Source of the DNA: Spirochaetales bacterium
Lineage (GTDB): Bacteria; Spirochaetota; Spirochaetia; UBA9216
Assembly: GCA_016342585.1 (NCBI GenBank)
Contig: JAEINK010000004.1
Span: 1 to 64,000 of the forward strand
Reading direction: 5' to 3'
Length of the DNA: 64,000 bases
Every line of letters starts with the position of its first letter. Within the stretch, counting starts at the first letter, position 1. Made by a program: the position numbers and the translations under genes. Of this stretch, positions 7,292 through 16,209 are shown piece by piece. The notes beneath the pieces are model-generated. The model made no database searches. It saw only the letters and a list, made by a program, of their open reading frames with translations, and was not told the origin of the DNA.

Positions 7292-8491
7292 ATGTTTGAA
7301 CTGGATCCAAGAACTGTAATTTTCACGAATTTTATTTATCTATTTTTTATATCAATATTTATGATTTCTTCAGCTTTTAATAAGGAATACCGTTTTAGAG
7401 GTCTAAATAATTGGATTACAGCCTTTACTTTCCTGTGTCTGAACTTTCTGATTCTTTCCCTAAGAAATATCATTCCTATCTATATTGTGATTGTTCTGCC
7501 ACATATATTCGTAACCTGGGCATATATCGAAGTAAAACGGGGACTCACCTTTTTTTATGAAATAAAAAATAGAATATTTACAGATATTATAATAATTCTA
7601 TCTTTGCTCCTACTATTGATACTCAATGAAAATGATATCAGGTTAAGGATGACAACTTTAAGTGTTTCCGTAATTCTGGTTTTTCTTGATACTGTTATTT
7701 TATTTAATACCAAAAGGGCAAGAGAAAAAACTAAGAGTAAATTAATCCCATATCTATTTAGTATAGCTATAATTTTTATGTTCATTAGATTGGTACTTGG
7801 TTTGCAGTGGGACCCCACTGGTGACCCGTTGGAGACAGGAAATAATCTATCCGTTATTTCACTTTTATTTTTTATTTCTAATATCGTTATCTTTTTTACC
7901 CTCTTTTTTATTGTATTGAAAAAGATTCTGGATGAAAGAAATAAATTAATAGAAAGAATAGAATCTATATCACTTACCGATGAATTAACAGGTATGATGA
8001 ATCGTCGGGGATTCAAAAACGTTACTAAATACGAAATGAATAGGTTCGCAAGGACAAGTGATGGATTTACATTTTCAATTTGTGACATTGATCATTTCAA
8101 AGAAGTGAATGACCAATATGGACATGAATGTGGAGATTTAGTCATAAAGCAAGTTGGTAAAATTTTAAACGACAACATGAGAGAGGGCGATTCTGCAGCA
8201 AGATGGGGTGGGGAGGAATTTGTTTTATTATTACCTTAAACTAATATCGATGAAGCTCTAATAGCATTGGAGAGAATCAGAATAGAAGTCCAAAATTATA
8301 TTTTTAAATATAATGGTAAGGAATTTTCCAGGACAATCAGTTTCGGTGCCTGTTTTTGTAATGATCCTAAATTAGAAGTAGATGTAATTATAAATACGGC
8401 CGATGAAAATCTATATAAGGCAAAGCGTAGTGGTAGAAACAATATAAAAACATCTGTTGTTGAAATTATTGAGAATAAAGACTCTCAATAA
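7292..8491 (+). pseudogene. Membrane diguanylate cyclase interrupted by an in-frame TAA
   Basis: Codons 1-315 encode about seven membrane segments (residues 8-210), then a GGDEF domain starting SLTDELTGMMNRRGF, with an RxxD inhibitory site (297-300) and the active-site GGEEF (306-310). Translation stops at TAA 8237-8239. The same frame then continues without shift as TNIDEALIALERIRIE and the normal GGDEF C-terminus (TISFGACFC, ADENLYKAKRSGRNN) to 8491. One base change (TAA from GAA, Glu) would restore a 399-residue enzyme. The last third of the catalytic domain is lost in the truncated product, so cyclic-di-GMP synthesis is probably abolished unless there is readthrough or a sequencing error. 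Confidence 0.85.
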
Positions 8492-8492
8492 A

Positions 8493-8520
8493 AAAAAGGA
8501 CAGCTGCGGCTGTCCTTTTT
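8493..8520 (+). terminator. Rho-independent terminator after the diguanylate cyclase
   Basis: GGACAGC (8498-8504) and GCTGTCC (8509-8515) close a UGCG tetraloop; the stem is flanked by an A-run and followed by five T. This is a strong intrinsic terminator and can act in both directions for the convergent BMP gene. Confidence 0.9.
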
Positions 8521-8552
8521 GCGTGGCCCGCAGATGACGGGCTGTTCAAAAA

Positions 8553-9569
8553 TTACGGTAATTCCGGAATAAGAGTTCCCGCAATAATCGCCGCCTGATC
8601 TGCCATGATCTCATTCCGAAGAGCTTCCGGAACAATAGAAGACCATGTTCCCATGCACTGGAGGGGGACTTCCACACCCACATCCAGATGGACGGCTTCC
8701 CAGGAGCCTGCGGCAAGGGCTTTGCCTTGATTGATAATAAGCTCGGTCACACTCTGGATCCCCGAGGTTAGGATGACATCCGGGGCCATCTCATAGAAAT
8801 CACCGGCCATCCCGATAACATAGGCTCCTGCCTCTTCGGCCGCCTTGATGGCACCATAATCACAGGCGTCACCATTGGCAATGATGACGTCCACACCCTG
8901 GTTAATCTGGGCGAGGGCGGCCTCCTTACCCTTGTTTATATCCGTCCAACTCCCCGTAAAGGTCACCGAAACAGTAGAGTCCGGGTTGAACTCCGGGACA
9001 AACTTTTTTATGACTTCCACATCGTAGGCGATTGTCGGCACTTCCATGGCACCCACGAAACCGATTTTATTGGTCTTCGTGAAATTCGCGGCCAGTTTGG
9101 CTATCATATAGCTTAAGTTCCCCGAAGCAAAAACAGCCGAACCCAGGTTTTCACCCTCTGCGATTCCGCCGACCTGATAGAAAGCCACTTCGGGAAATTC
9201 GGGGGCTACCTCCATAAGGGCTTCCCCGTATTCATAACCGTGACCAATGATGAGGTTATACCCTTTTCGTGCATAATTGCGAAGGAGGGATTTATGGGCG
9301 GATTGCTCGACGAGTTCGGTGTTGTTTATTTCGAACCCGTAATTATCCCGCAGAGCTACAAGTCCTTCATAGGCGTGGGTGTTCCAGCCGCCATCGTTTA
9401 TCGGGCCGGAGGTCAGAAGGGCGGCTTTAAGCACAGCTGGTTCACCGGCCGAAGAGGCGTTCGATGATTCTCTTGTGCCTTCCGTTGATCCATCCTCTTT
9501 CTGTCCCCCTGCCAAGAGGATTCCCAGGCATGAGAGACCAAATAATATGATTAATATTCCTTTTTTCAT
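8553..9569 (-). CDS. BMP-family ABC transporter substrate-binding protein
   Basis: Extracytoplasmic binding protein of the basic membrane protein/PnrA-like family, 338 aa, probably for purine nucleosides or similar. The N-terminus MKKGILIILFGLSCLGILLAGG is a signal peptide; a Cys at residue 14 gives only a weak lipobox, while the AGGQKE end is common in spirochaete exported proteins. The mature part has ALLTSGPINDGGWNTHAYEGL and the ATNGDACDYGAIKAAEE-like ligand region (IIANGDACDYGAIKA). I chose the ATG at 9569 because of AAAGGAG just upstream and because it begins the signal peptide. It is divergent from the ATPase/permease operon (9676-13191), with which it presumably forms one transporter. 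Confidence 0.87.
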   Translation of the reverse strand: MKKGILIILFGLSCLGILLAGGQKEDGSTEGTRESSNASSAGEPAVLKAALLTSGPINDGGWNTHAYEGLVALRDNYGFEINNTELVEQSAHKSLLRNYARKGYNLIIGHGYEYGEALMEVAPEFPEVAFYQVGGIAEGENLGSAVFASGNLSYMIAKLAANFTKTNKIGFVGAMEVPTIAYDVEVIKKFVPEFNPDSTVSVTFTGSWTDINKGKEAALAQINQGVDVIIANGDACDYGAIKAAEEAGAYVIGMAGDFYEMAPDVILTSGIQSVTELIINQGKALAAGSWEAVHLDVGVEVPLQCMGTWSSIVPEALRNEIMADQAAIIAGTLIPELP

Positions 9570-9675
9570 TCCAATTCTCCTTTGGATTCGGCAAAGATAT
9601 TCTATAATTGTTGACTTAGGATTATTATACATTTATATCAATTAAACGAGTAATCATCTATAGCAGAGGCGATAT

Positions 9676-11190
9676 TTGAATCCAAAATTGGAAATCCGGG
9701 GGGCATGTAAAAGGTTCTCCAGGGTGCAGGCAAACGATAATATCTCACTTTCCCTCGGTCCCGGAGAGGTTCGGGCTTTGCTTGGCGAAAATGGTGCAGG
9801 CAAGTCGACCCTTATGAACTGCCTATACGGTCTTATTCCCATGGACCGCGGTGAGATTTTTATTGACGGCAGGAAGGCGGATATAAAAAACTGCAATGAT
9901 GCGATTGCACTTGGAATCGGTATGGTTAATCAGCACTTTATGCTGATAGAAAGGCTCGCCGTTTGGGAGAATATCATCCTTGGGCTGAAGAAGAGGGGCC
10001 ATTTTGGGTTGGACCCCAAAGGTGCTGCCCGTAAAATCAGGGAGCTCTCTGATCAGTATAATCTTAATATTGATCCCAACGCCCGGATAGAGGAGCTATC
10101 GGTAGGAATGGAACAGAAGGTCGAAATCCTTAAAATCCTCTACAGGGATTCCCGGATTATGATCTTTGATGAACCGACGGCGGTTCTGACCCCCGGGGAA
10201 GTTGTCGAATTTTATAAAATAATAGGGAAGCTTAAATCCGTAGGGCGAACTATTATTTTCATTACCCATAAACTGAATGAGGTTATGAGGATAAGCGACA
10301 GTGTGACTGTCCTCCGTGATGGAAGGGTGGTCGGAAATGTGAAAACCCGTGAGACCAGTGTAGAGGAGCTTGCGCGGATGATGGTCGGTCGGGAGGTTAA
10401 TTTAAAGAGGCCTGAATTGCCCAACAGCTGTGGTGCGAACATCCTCTCTGTTAAGGGGCTTTATGTTAACGATAAAAAGGGGAGGCCGGCAGTAAAAGGC
10501 CTTTCCTTTAATATAAGGGCTGGTGAGATTCTCGGCATTGCCGGGGTGGATGGGAACGGTCAGTCCGAACTCGGGCAGGCCCTGGCCGGTCTTGCGGATA
10601 TTGAAAAGGGAAGTATAAGTATTGAAGAGGTGAACACCACACTCTTCGATCCGGGAAAACTTATTGCAGCCGGTGTCAGTCATATCCCCGAAGACAGACA
10701 GAAGAGCGGACTTGTTCTTGATTTTTCGGTGGAAGAAAATCTTGTTTTAAAAGAGATAGGATGCGCTCCTTTTTCGAGGGGGGGGGTTATAAAGCGGTCA
10801 GGAATCAGGCTTCATGCCGAGGGGCTGATAAAAAAATATGGGATAAGGGTTTTCGGTCCGGATGCCGGGGCAAAAGAGCTTTCCGGAGGGAATCAGCAGA
10901 AGGTTATTCTGGCCAGAGAGTTTGAAAGGGGACCGAAACTCATCATCGCTGTGCAGCCATCCCGGGGGCTCGATATATCCGGGATAGAGTTTGTTCGTGA
11001 TGAACTTATAAGGCAGAGGAATAACGGGGCCGCCGTGCTGCTTATATCAACCGAACTGGAGGAGATCCTCGCTCTATCTGACAGAATCGAAGTTATATAT
11101 GAGGGGGAGTTTACAGGAGCTGTAAGCCGCCGAACGGCCAACCCTGTAAAAATCGGTCTGCAGATGGCCGGTAGGGGAAAAGCGGATTAG
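9676..11190 (+). CDS. ABC transporter ATP-binding protein with two nucleotide-binding domains (nucleoside/sugar type)
   Basis: A 504-residue tandem ATPase. The N-terminal domain has a complete Walker A (GENGAGKST), signature (LSVGMEQK) and Walker B (IMIFDEPTA). The C-terminal domain has a degenerate Walker A (GVDGNGQSELGQ), signature LSGGNQQK and AVQPSRGLD in place of a normal Walker B, as usual in this subfamily, so hydrolysis is likely at one site. The first in-frame start is TTG at 9676. It overlaps nothing, lies 1 nt before the first permease and divergent from the BMP binding protein. NupO-like nucleoside uptake is the best family guess; riboflavin or another ligand is possible. Confidence 0.87.
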   Translation: MNPKLEIRGACKRFSRVQANDNISLSLGPGEVRALLGENGAGKSTLMNCLYGLIPMDRGEIFIDGRKADIKNCNDAIALGIGMVNQHFMLIERLAVWENIILGLKKRGHFGLDPKGAARKIRELSDQYNLNIDPNARIEELSVGMEQKVEILKILYRDSRIMIFDEPTAVLTPGEVVEFYKIIGKLKSVGRTIIFITHKLNEVMRISDSVTVLRDGRVVGNVKTRETSVEELARMMVGREVNLKRPELPNSCGANILSVKGLYVNDKKGRPAVKGLSFNIRAGEILGIAGVDGNGQSELGQALAGLADIEKGSISIEEVNTTLFDPGKLIAAGVSHIPEDRQKSGLVLDFSVEENLVLKEIGCAPFSRGGVIKRSGIRLHAEGLIKKYGIRVFGPDAGAKELSGGNQQKVILAREFERGPKLIIAVQPSRGLDISGIEFVRDELIRQRNNGAAVLLISTELEEILALSDRIEVIYEGEFTGAVSRRTANPVKIGLQMAGRGKAD

Positions 11191-11191
11191 G

Positions 11192-12259
11192 ATGGTACAG
11201 ATCAAAAAAAACATTCCAGGTATAAAAATCTTTAAGAAACTCCTTATTCCCCTGTTTGCCGTATTTCTCGGATTGACGGTGGGCTCACTCCTTGTCATCT
11301 CCAGGGATACCGGACTTTTAGATATCCTGGGATACCTGATCTACGGTGCCTTCGGTTCCCTGGAAAACCTTTCCGAGAGCCTTATTTATACGATCCCCCT
11401 GGGATTATCCGGCCTTGCTATAGCCTTCTCTTACAGTGCGGGTGTTTTTAATATAGGTTGTGAAGGGCAGCTTCAGCTCGCCGCGGCTGCAGCCACACTG
11501 GTTGCCACATCTACGGCCTTCGCCAACCCCTTTCTGCACGTCTTTATTTCGATAGTGGCAGGAATTGCTGCCGGAGCCCTTTGGGCCCTTATCCCTGGGC
11601 TCCTCAAGGCTTATAGAGGATTTAACGAAATAGTCGTAACGATGCTCCTGAATTATATTGCCATTTTACTGGTGAGTTTTTTTGTTCACGGCCCTCTTAA
11701 AGACCCGGCAGGTTACTATGCCCAATCAAAAGTTTTGGCAGACACGGCAAGACTGACCCACATCTTCAGCGGATATAATCTGCATACGGGGTTCTGGCTT
11801 TTTCTTCTCTGCACGATTATTATCACCTTCATCCTTTACAGAACAAGCCTGGGTTTTAAGCTCAGATCCACGGGGTACAATATCCAGGCCTCCAGGTATG
11901 CCGGGATAAAGGTTAAGCGAATTATGGTTCTTTCCATGCTGGTAAGCGGCGGGCTTGCGGGTATTGCCGGCTCGGTAGAGATAATGGGTGTTCATGGCAG
12001 GCTTATGGAAGGGTTCTCCCCGGGCTACGGCTATGATGCCATAGCGGTCTGTCTTATTGCCAACTTAAATCCGGTGGGAATTCTTTTCTCCTCATTCTTT
12101 TTCGGGGCTTTGCGCAATGCCGCAGGGAATCTGCAGATAGAAGCGGGGATTCCCGTCTCCTTCGTCTACATCATTCAGGGGCTGGCAATTCTCTTTGTGA
12201 TAGGTTCCCGGGGGCTTCCCCGGTATATCGGCAGGTTAAGGCGGAGGTTTGCAAAATGA
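11192..12259 (+). CDS. ABC transporter permease (NupP/BPD_transp_2 type)
   Basis: A 355-residue inner-membrane permease with about nine hydrophobic segments and the BPD_transp_2 core: YSAGVFNIGCEGQLQLAAA, GFNEIVVTMLLNYIA, and the cytoplasmic coupling region RSTGYNIQASRYAGIKVKR. It follows the ATPase gene by 1 nt and its stop overlaps the start of the second permease by 4 nt. It should pair with that permease as a heterodimeric channel for the BMP-delivered ligand. Confidence 0.88.
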   Translation: MVQIKKNIPGIKIFKKLLIPLFAVFLGLTVGSLLVISRDTGLLDILGYLIYGAFGSLENLSESLIYTIPLGLSGLAIAFSYSAGVFNIGCEGQLQLAAAAATLVATSTAFANPFLHVFISIVAGIAAGALWALIPGLLKAYRGFNEIVVTMLLNYIAILLVSFFVHGPLKDPAGYYAQSKVLADTARLTHIFSGYNLHTGFWLFLLCTIIITFILYRTSLGFKLRSTGYNIQASRYAGIKVKRIMVLSMLVSGGLAGIAGSVEIMGVHGRLMEGFSPGYGYDAIAVCLIANLNPVGILFSSFFFGALRNAAGNLQIEAGIPVSFVYIIQGLAILFVIGSRGLPRYIGRLRRRFAK

Positions 12260-13191
12260 CAGCAGATATCCTTGCGGTTCTCACTTCGCCTGAGTTTCTA
12301 TCCAGCCTCCTTCGGTTAGCAACTCCTCTTCTTATAGCCACCATGGGATCAATCTTCGTTGAAAAATCGGGCATACTCTTTCTGGGGCTTGAAGGCTTTA
12401 TGCTGATCGGCGCTTTCTTCGGATTTGTTGGCGGCGTACTTTTTAACCCCTGGGTGGGGCTCCTTTTCGCGGTTCTGGCAGCCCTTATTCTCGGACTTAT
12501 CTTTGCCTTTTTCACGGTAAGCCTTGCGGTGGATCAGGTTGTGGTAAGCCTGGCGGTTAACCTTTTCTCCCTTGGTGTCACCTCATCATTTTTACGGCTG
12601 ATATTCGGCCTTTCAACCAGCCGGGTTGAGTCGGAGGTTTTTAAGCCAATCGCAATTCCTCTCCTATCGCGAATTCCCTGGCTGGGTGCGGTTTTTAATA
12701 TGAATGGTTTCACCTATCTTGGCTTACTTATGGTTCCCGTGGTTTATATTATATTCTTTAAAACAGACTGGGGTTTAAGGATCCGGGCGGTAGGTGAAAA
12801 TCCCAAGGCCGCTGAGACAATGGGTGTTAAAGTCCGGAATATAAAATACACCTCCATTCTATGGGCATCGGCCTTTGCGGGTCTGGGCGGGGCATCTCTT
12901 ACCCTGGGAGACCTGGGGCTCTTCACCGATAATATGGTGGCCGGAAAAGGGTTTATAGGGTTTGCTGCCATCGTATTGGGTCGATTTCATCCAGTTTGGG
13001 TAATGGTCACTGTGCTTTTTTTCGGAATGGTAGAGGCCTTTGAGCTTAACCTTCAGGCCATGGGAAGTTCTATTCCCTATCAGTTCCCGCTAATGCTTCC
13101 TTATTTGCTGACCCTTATTGCCTTTCTTATAGCAGGCTCAGGCTTGGCACCAAAAGCCTGGGGTAAGCCTTTTATCGCCGGAGATGAGTAG
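12256..13191 (+). CDS. ABC transporter permease (NupQ/BPD_transp_2 type)
   Basis: The second permease subunit has 311 aa and about eight to nine membrane segments. Family signatures are EKSGILFLGLEGFMLIGAF near the N-terminus and the EAA-like loop RAVGENPKAAETMGVKVRN. Translation is coupled by an ATGA overlap to the upstream permease. It is the last gene of the operon and is followed by a bidirectional terminator. Confidence 0.88.
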   Translation: MTADILAVLTSPEFLSSLLRLATPLLIATMGSIFVEKSGILFLGLEGFMLIGAFFGFVGGVLFNPWVGLLFAVLAALILGLIFAFFTVSLAVDQVVVSLAVNLFSLGVTSSFLRLIFGLSTSRVESEVFKPIAIPLLSRIPWLGAVFNMNGFTYLGLLMVPVVYIIFFKTDWGLRIRAVGENPKAAETMGVKVRNIKYTSILWASAFAGLGGASLTLGDLGLFTDNMVAGKGFIGFAAIVLGRFHPVWVMVTVLFFGMVEAFELNLQAMGSSIPYQFPLMLPYLLTLIAFLIAGSGLAPKAWGKPFIAGDE

Positions 13192-13209
13192 GGGAAGAGC
13201 AGGGAATAA

Positions 13210-13247
13210 AAAAACCGATCCAAACTCCCGGGATTGAATCGGTTTTT
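13210..13247. terminator. Bidirectional rho-independent terminator
   Basis: AAAAACCGAT (13210-13219) pairs with ATCGGTTTTT (13238-13247). It has an A-run on one side and a T-run on the other, and lies between the convergent permease and PKD-lipoprotein genes. Confidence 0.85.
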
Positions 13248-13267
13248 ATTAAAGGGTGGATATATTA

Positions 13268-15064
13268 TCAGTATTCTTCATATACAAGAATATGAGCAGC
13301 CCCGTCAGTATAAATTCCCCAGCTGCTTGCTAAATATATTTTATCATTAATTACTTCAATATCGATATATTCACCATTCTCATATCCCGAAGGTGGGGTG
13401 ATACTCCATTTATTTAAAAGATTACCATTAAGATCGGATATAAAAATGGAACGAACATTATTGATATAAACCTTATCATTTAAAACAGCTATTCCCATGC
13501 CTTCTGTTGTTTCTCCCCGAATGGAAACACGTTCCTGATTTGTCCCATCCAGGTCCATCCTTACAAAGCCGTCTATATCGTGGACTATAAGGTAGAGTTT
13601 ATCATTATAGATAGACATATCGATATAATTGGAAGCATGTGTTGGTGCAAGATCTGTTATTTGAAAACTGTTTTGGTTTGCGGTGTCGGAGAGGTCGACT
13701 GTATATATCCTATTCTCATTTCTAACGGCAATATACATTAACCCATCATAGATTATGGCATTTAATGGCTCAGTTCCAACGCCAATACTTAGACTACTTT
13801 GATATTCAATCGCCGAATTGTAGAGCTTTAACATATTTTCATTCAAATCACACATCCAAATTGAGCCACCCTCCGGATTTACAACCAGGCCATGAGGCAA
13901 ATTGGCAGTTACTAATGGTTTTGGGAATCCCGTTGCTACCGCATTATCGGAGAGTGAGATTTTCGTAACATTATTTCCCAGCCAGTTTGTAAGGTAGAGC
14001 TCGTTATTGTAATGGGATATTCCATAGTGATTTGGATATTCATATGGATCTTCGGTTGTACCTGAGCCGGTTTTGGTTATACCAGAAAGAATCGTTGCCG
14101 TCTTCGTAGCCCCTGAGAAATTGGCTGTTAATGTGAAGGATACGGAGTCACTGTCAGTGCTTCCATCATTTACCATCAGCTCTATACCATAATCACCCTC
14201 TAAATCCGGAATAAAAATGGGTGAGACAACATTGTTGGCAGATAGTGTTGCTGTCGACCCAGCTGGAGCCCAGGAAATTGACCATAAATAGGATAATGTG
14301 TCCTCATCGAAGTCACTGCTTCCGCTTCCGTCAAACTCAATAGAAGTTCCCACAGTTGATGTCCTGTTGTTACCAGCATCAGCGACGGGGGGCGTATTGA
14401 GAACCACAGCTGTTATCGTTATAGAATCTGGATCACTGTTGATTTCCCCGTCGTTTACTATCAACTGAATTATATAATCACCGGCGAGATCCGGCTCCAG
14501 TGTTGGATTGAAAATCGAAGGATCGGATAATACTGCGGTTGCTCCTGAAGGGGCACTGGTTATTGACCATGAAAAGGTCAGGGTATCGTTGTCGGTATCG
14601 CTACTGCCGTTACCGTTTAACTCATAAGAATCTCCAAGGTTTAAAGTCTGGTCATTTCCGGCGACAGCGACAGGTCTGGTATTTGGGGGCTGCGTTGTTT
14701 CGTTGACGGTAATAGTAACTATATCAGCTGTACTGTTATCACTCCCGTCATTTACCACAAGCTGAATTCTGTATATTCCGGTAATATCCGGAATAATTTC
14801 CGGAGTGGCGGTTCGATCATAATTCAGTGCGGCACTTGATCCTTCCGGAGCAAGAATAATTGACCATAAATAGGTTAAAGAATCTCTGTCTGCATCACTG
14901 CTCGCCGTCCCGTTTAAATGCACGGTTTCGGACAAATCAATAGTTTCATCAAAGCCTGCATCTGCTATTGGTTTTGTATTTGTTGTTTGAAACAAAGAAA
15001 AAGGATCGCAGCTTGTGGCCAAAAGTAGTGTCAGTACTCCTATTGCCAGGATTTTCCTTTTCAT
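13268..15064 (-). CDS. Lipoprotein with three PKD-like domains and a C-terminal beta-propeller
   Basis: 598 aa after choosing the ATG at 15064, preceded by AAAGGAG; the longer frame adds 19 residues without sense. MKRKILAIGVLTLLLATSC is a lipoprotein signal with Cys19. Three PKD-like domains follow at about residues 30-115, 125-210 and 220-310; each starts (A/V)AxAGN/F and contains YLWSI or FSWSI and a VNDGS-type motif. Residues 320-598 form repeated blades (LYLTNWLGNNVTKI, MYIAVRNENRIYTVD, VYINNVRSIFISD) like an NHL-type propeller. It is probably an exported, surface-attached binding protein; the ligand is unknown. Confidence 0.82.
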   Translation of the reverse strand: MKRKILAIGVLTLLLATSCDPFSLFQTTNTKPIADAGFDETIDLSETVHLNGTASSDADRDSLTYLWSIILAPEGSSAALNYDRTATPEIIPDITGIYRIQLVVNDGSDNSTADIVTITVNETTQPPNTRPVAVAGNDQTLNLGDSYELNGNGSSDTDNDTLTFSWSITSAPSGATAVLSDPSIFNPTLEPDLAGDYIIQLIVNDGEINSDPDSITITAVVLNTPPVADAGNNRTSTVGTSIEFDGSGSSDFDEDTLSYLWSISWAPAGSTATLSANNVVSPIFIPDLEGDYGIELMVNDGSTDSDSVSFTLTANFSGATKTATILSGITKTGSGTTEDPYEYPNHYGISHYNNELYLTNWLGNNVTKISLSDNAVATGFPKPLVTANLPHGLVVNPEGGSIWMCDLNENMLKLYNSAIEYQSSLSIGVGTEPLNAIIYDGLMYIAVRNENRIYTVDLSDTANQNSFQITDLAPTHASNYIDMSIYNDKLYLIVHDIDGFVRMDLDGTNQERVSIRGETTEGMGIAVLNDKVYINNVRSIFISDLNGNLLNKWSITPPSGYENGEYIDIEVINDKIYLASSWGIYTDGAAHILVYEEY

Positions 15065-15142
15065 GGAGATCTCCTTTTTGAACATTAGTAATTTGATATT
15101 GAAATATAATATAACACACAATAGGGTTTTATCAGCCTTATC

Positions 15143-16087
15143 TTATATCATTCCCAAAGTTCGAAGAATAAAGATCCCCAGGCCAAGAGTAAACATGGAA
15201 ACAAAACTTGTCAGAGCAATAATATTGGCCTGAAGAACTTCATCGCTCCCCATTTCTTTCGTCATGATGAAGGATGAAACGGCTGTGGGGGCTCCCATTA
15301 GCAGAAAGAGTATTCCCGGGTCTTGAATATTCAGTTTCAGGAGTACACTCATAAGGATGGTGGAAGCCGGAAGGATTATCAGTTTTAAAGCTGTGGCGAT
15401 GACGGCAAGAACAGGATGTTTTCCGAAGGCTGAAAAGCTCAAGGAGCCTCCAATCCCAAGGAGGGCAAGGGGAAGGGTGAGTTGAGCTGTGTAGTCTATG
15501 GCACCCTGGAAGATCACCGGGATGGGGATGGAATAAATCGAAAAGGGGAGACTCACCACCACCGCGATAATCAATGGGTTGGTAATAATTTTCAGAAGGA
15601 TCTTCTGCCAGCCACCGGCATTATTTTTGCCCATAGGAACAGTAAGCACAATGACTGCCAGAATATTATAGAGGGGCATGAGAAAACAGACATGCATGGC
15701 CACCCTGGCGGCTCCTTCGGGACCGTAGATATTCATGGCAATAGCCGTTCCGACAATGGCTACATTTCCCCTGAATGCACCCTGAACGAAGGGCCCCTGT
15801 TCTGCCGGTATTTCTGACATCTTTCCGGCGAAGAACCAGGCGATGAAATAGATGATAATGGTCATCCCGACGCTGAGAAAAATCTCTTCCCCGTTGAAGA
15901 CCTTTGAAAAATCTGTCCTTGCAATATTCCTGAATATCAGAACCGGCAGGGCTATCCTGAAGACCAGCATGGAACTGTTACTGATAAAATCAGCAGAGAT
16001 GAATTTTGTTTTCCTGAGGATGTAGCCCAATAAGATGAGGGCCGCGACCGGAAAAATGGCATTAAATGAAAAAAGAAAATTCTGCAT
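15143..16087 (-). CDS. AEC-family (auxin efflux carrier-like) permease
   Basis: A 314-residue integral membrane protein with about ten hydrophobic segments in a 5+5 arrangement and a polar centre. The N-terminus (AIFPVAALILLGYILRKTKF) and FRIALPVLIFRNIART are typical of the AEC/MleP group, which moves carboxylates such as malate or malonate. The second half carries GIGGSLSF and PTAVSSFIMTKEMG, the conserved crossover region. It is monocistronic, with no clear Shine-Dalgarno before the ATG. The substrate cannot be deduced. Confidence 0.87.
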   Translation of the reverse strand: MQNFLFSFNAIFPVAALILLGYILRKTKFISADFISNSSMLVFRIALPVLIFRNIARTDFSKVFNGEEIFLSVGMTIIIYFIAWFFAGKMSEIPAEQGPFVQGAFRGNVAIVGTAIAMNIYGPEGAARVAMHVCFLMPLYNILAVIVLTVPMGKNNAGGWQKILLKIITNPLIIAVVVSLPFSIYSIPIPVIFQGAIDYTAQLTLPLALLGIGGSLSFSAFGKHPVLAVIATALKLIILPASTILMSVLLKLNIQDPGILFLLMGAPTAVSSFIMTKEMGSDEVLQANIIALTSFVSMFTLGLGIFILRTLGMI

Positions 16088-16209
16088 TTGTGGAGGATAT
16101 CGTGTTTTTACCGTTGGGGCAAGATTGGCGTTGGAGTTCCCCTCAATTCGCGGCTGAATCCCGATATTGGGGAGTCGCCGCGAACCTTGTGAAGGGAAAA
16201 CCCACAGGT

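Noticed and set aside
7555-8088. 177-codon minus-strand frame opposite the diguanylate cyclase
   Set aside because: Antisense shadow of the membrane and GGDEF region; no family and no good ribosome-binding site.
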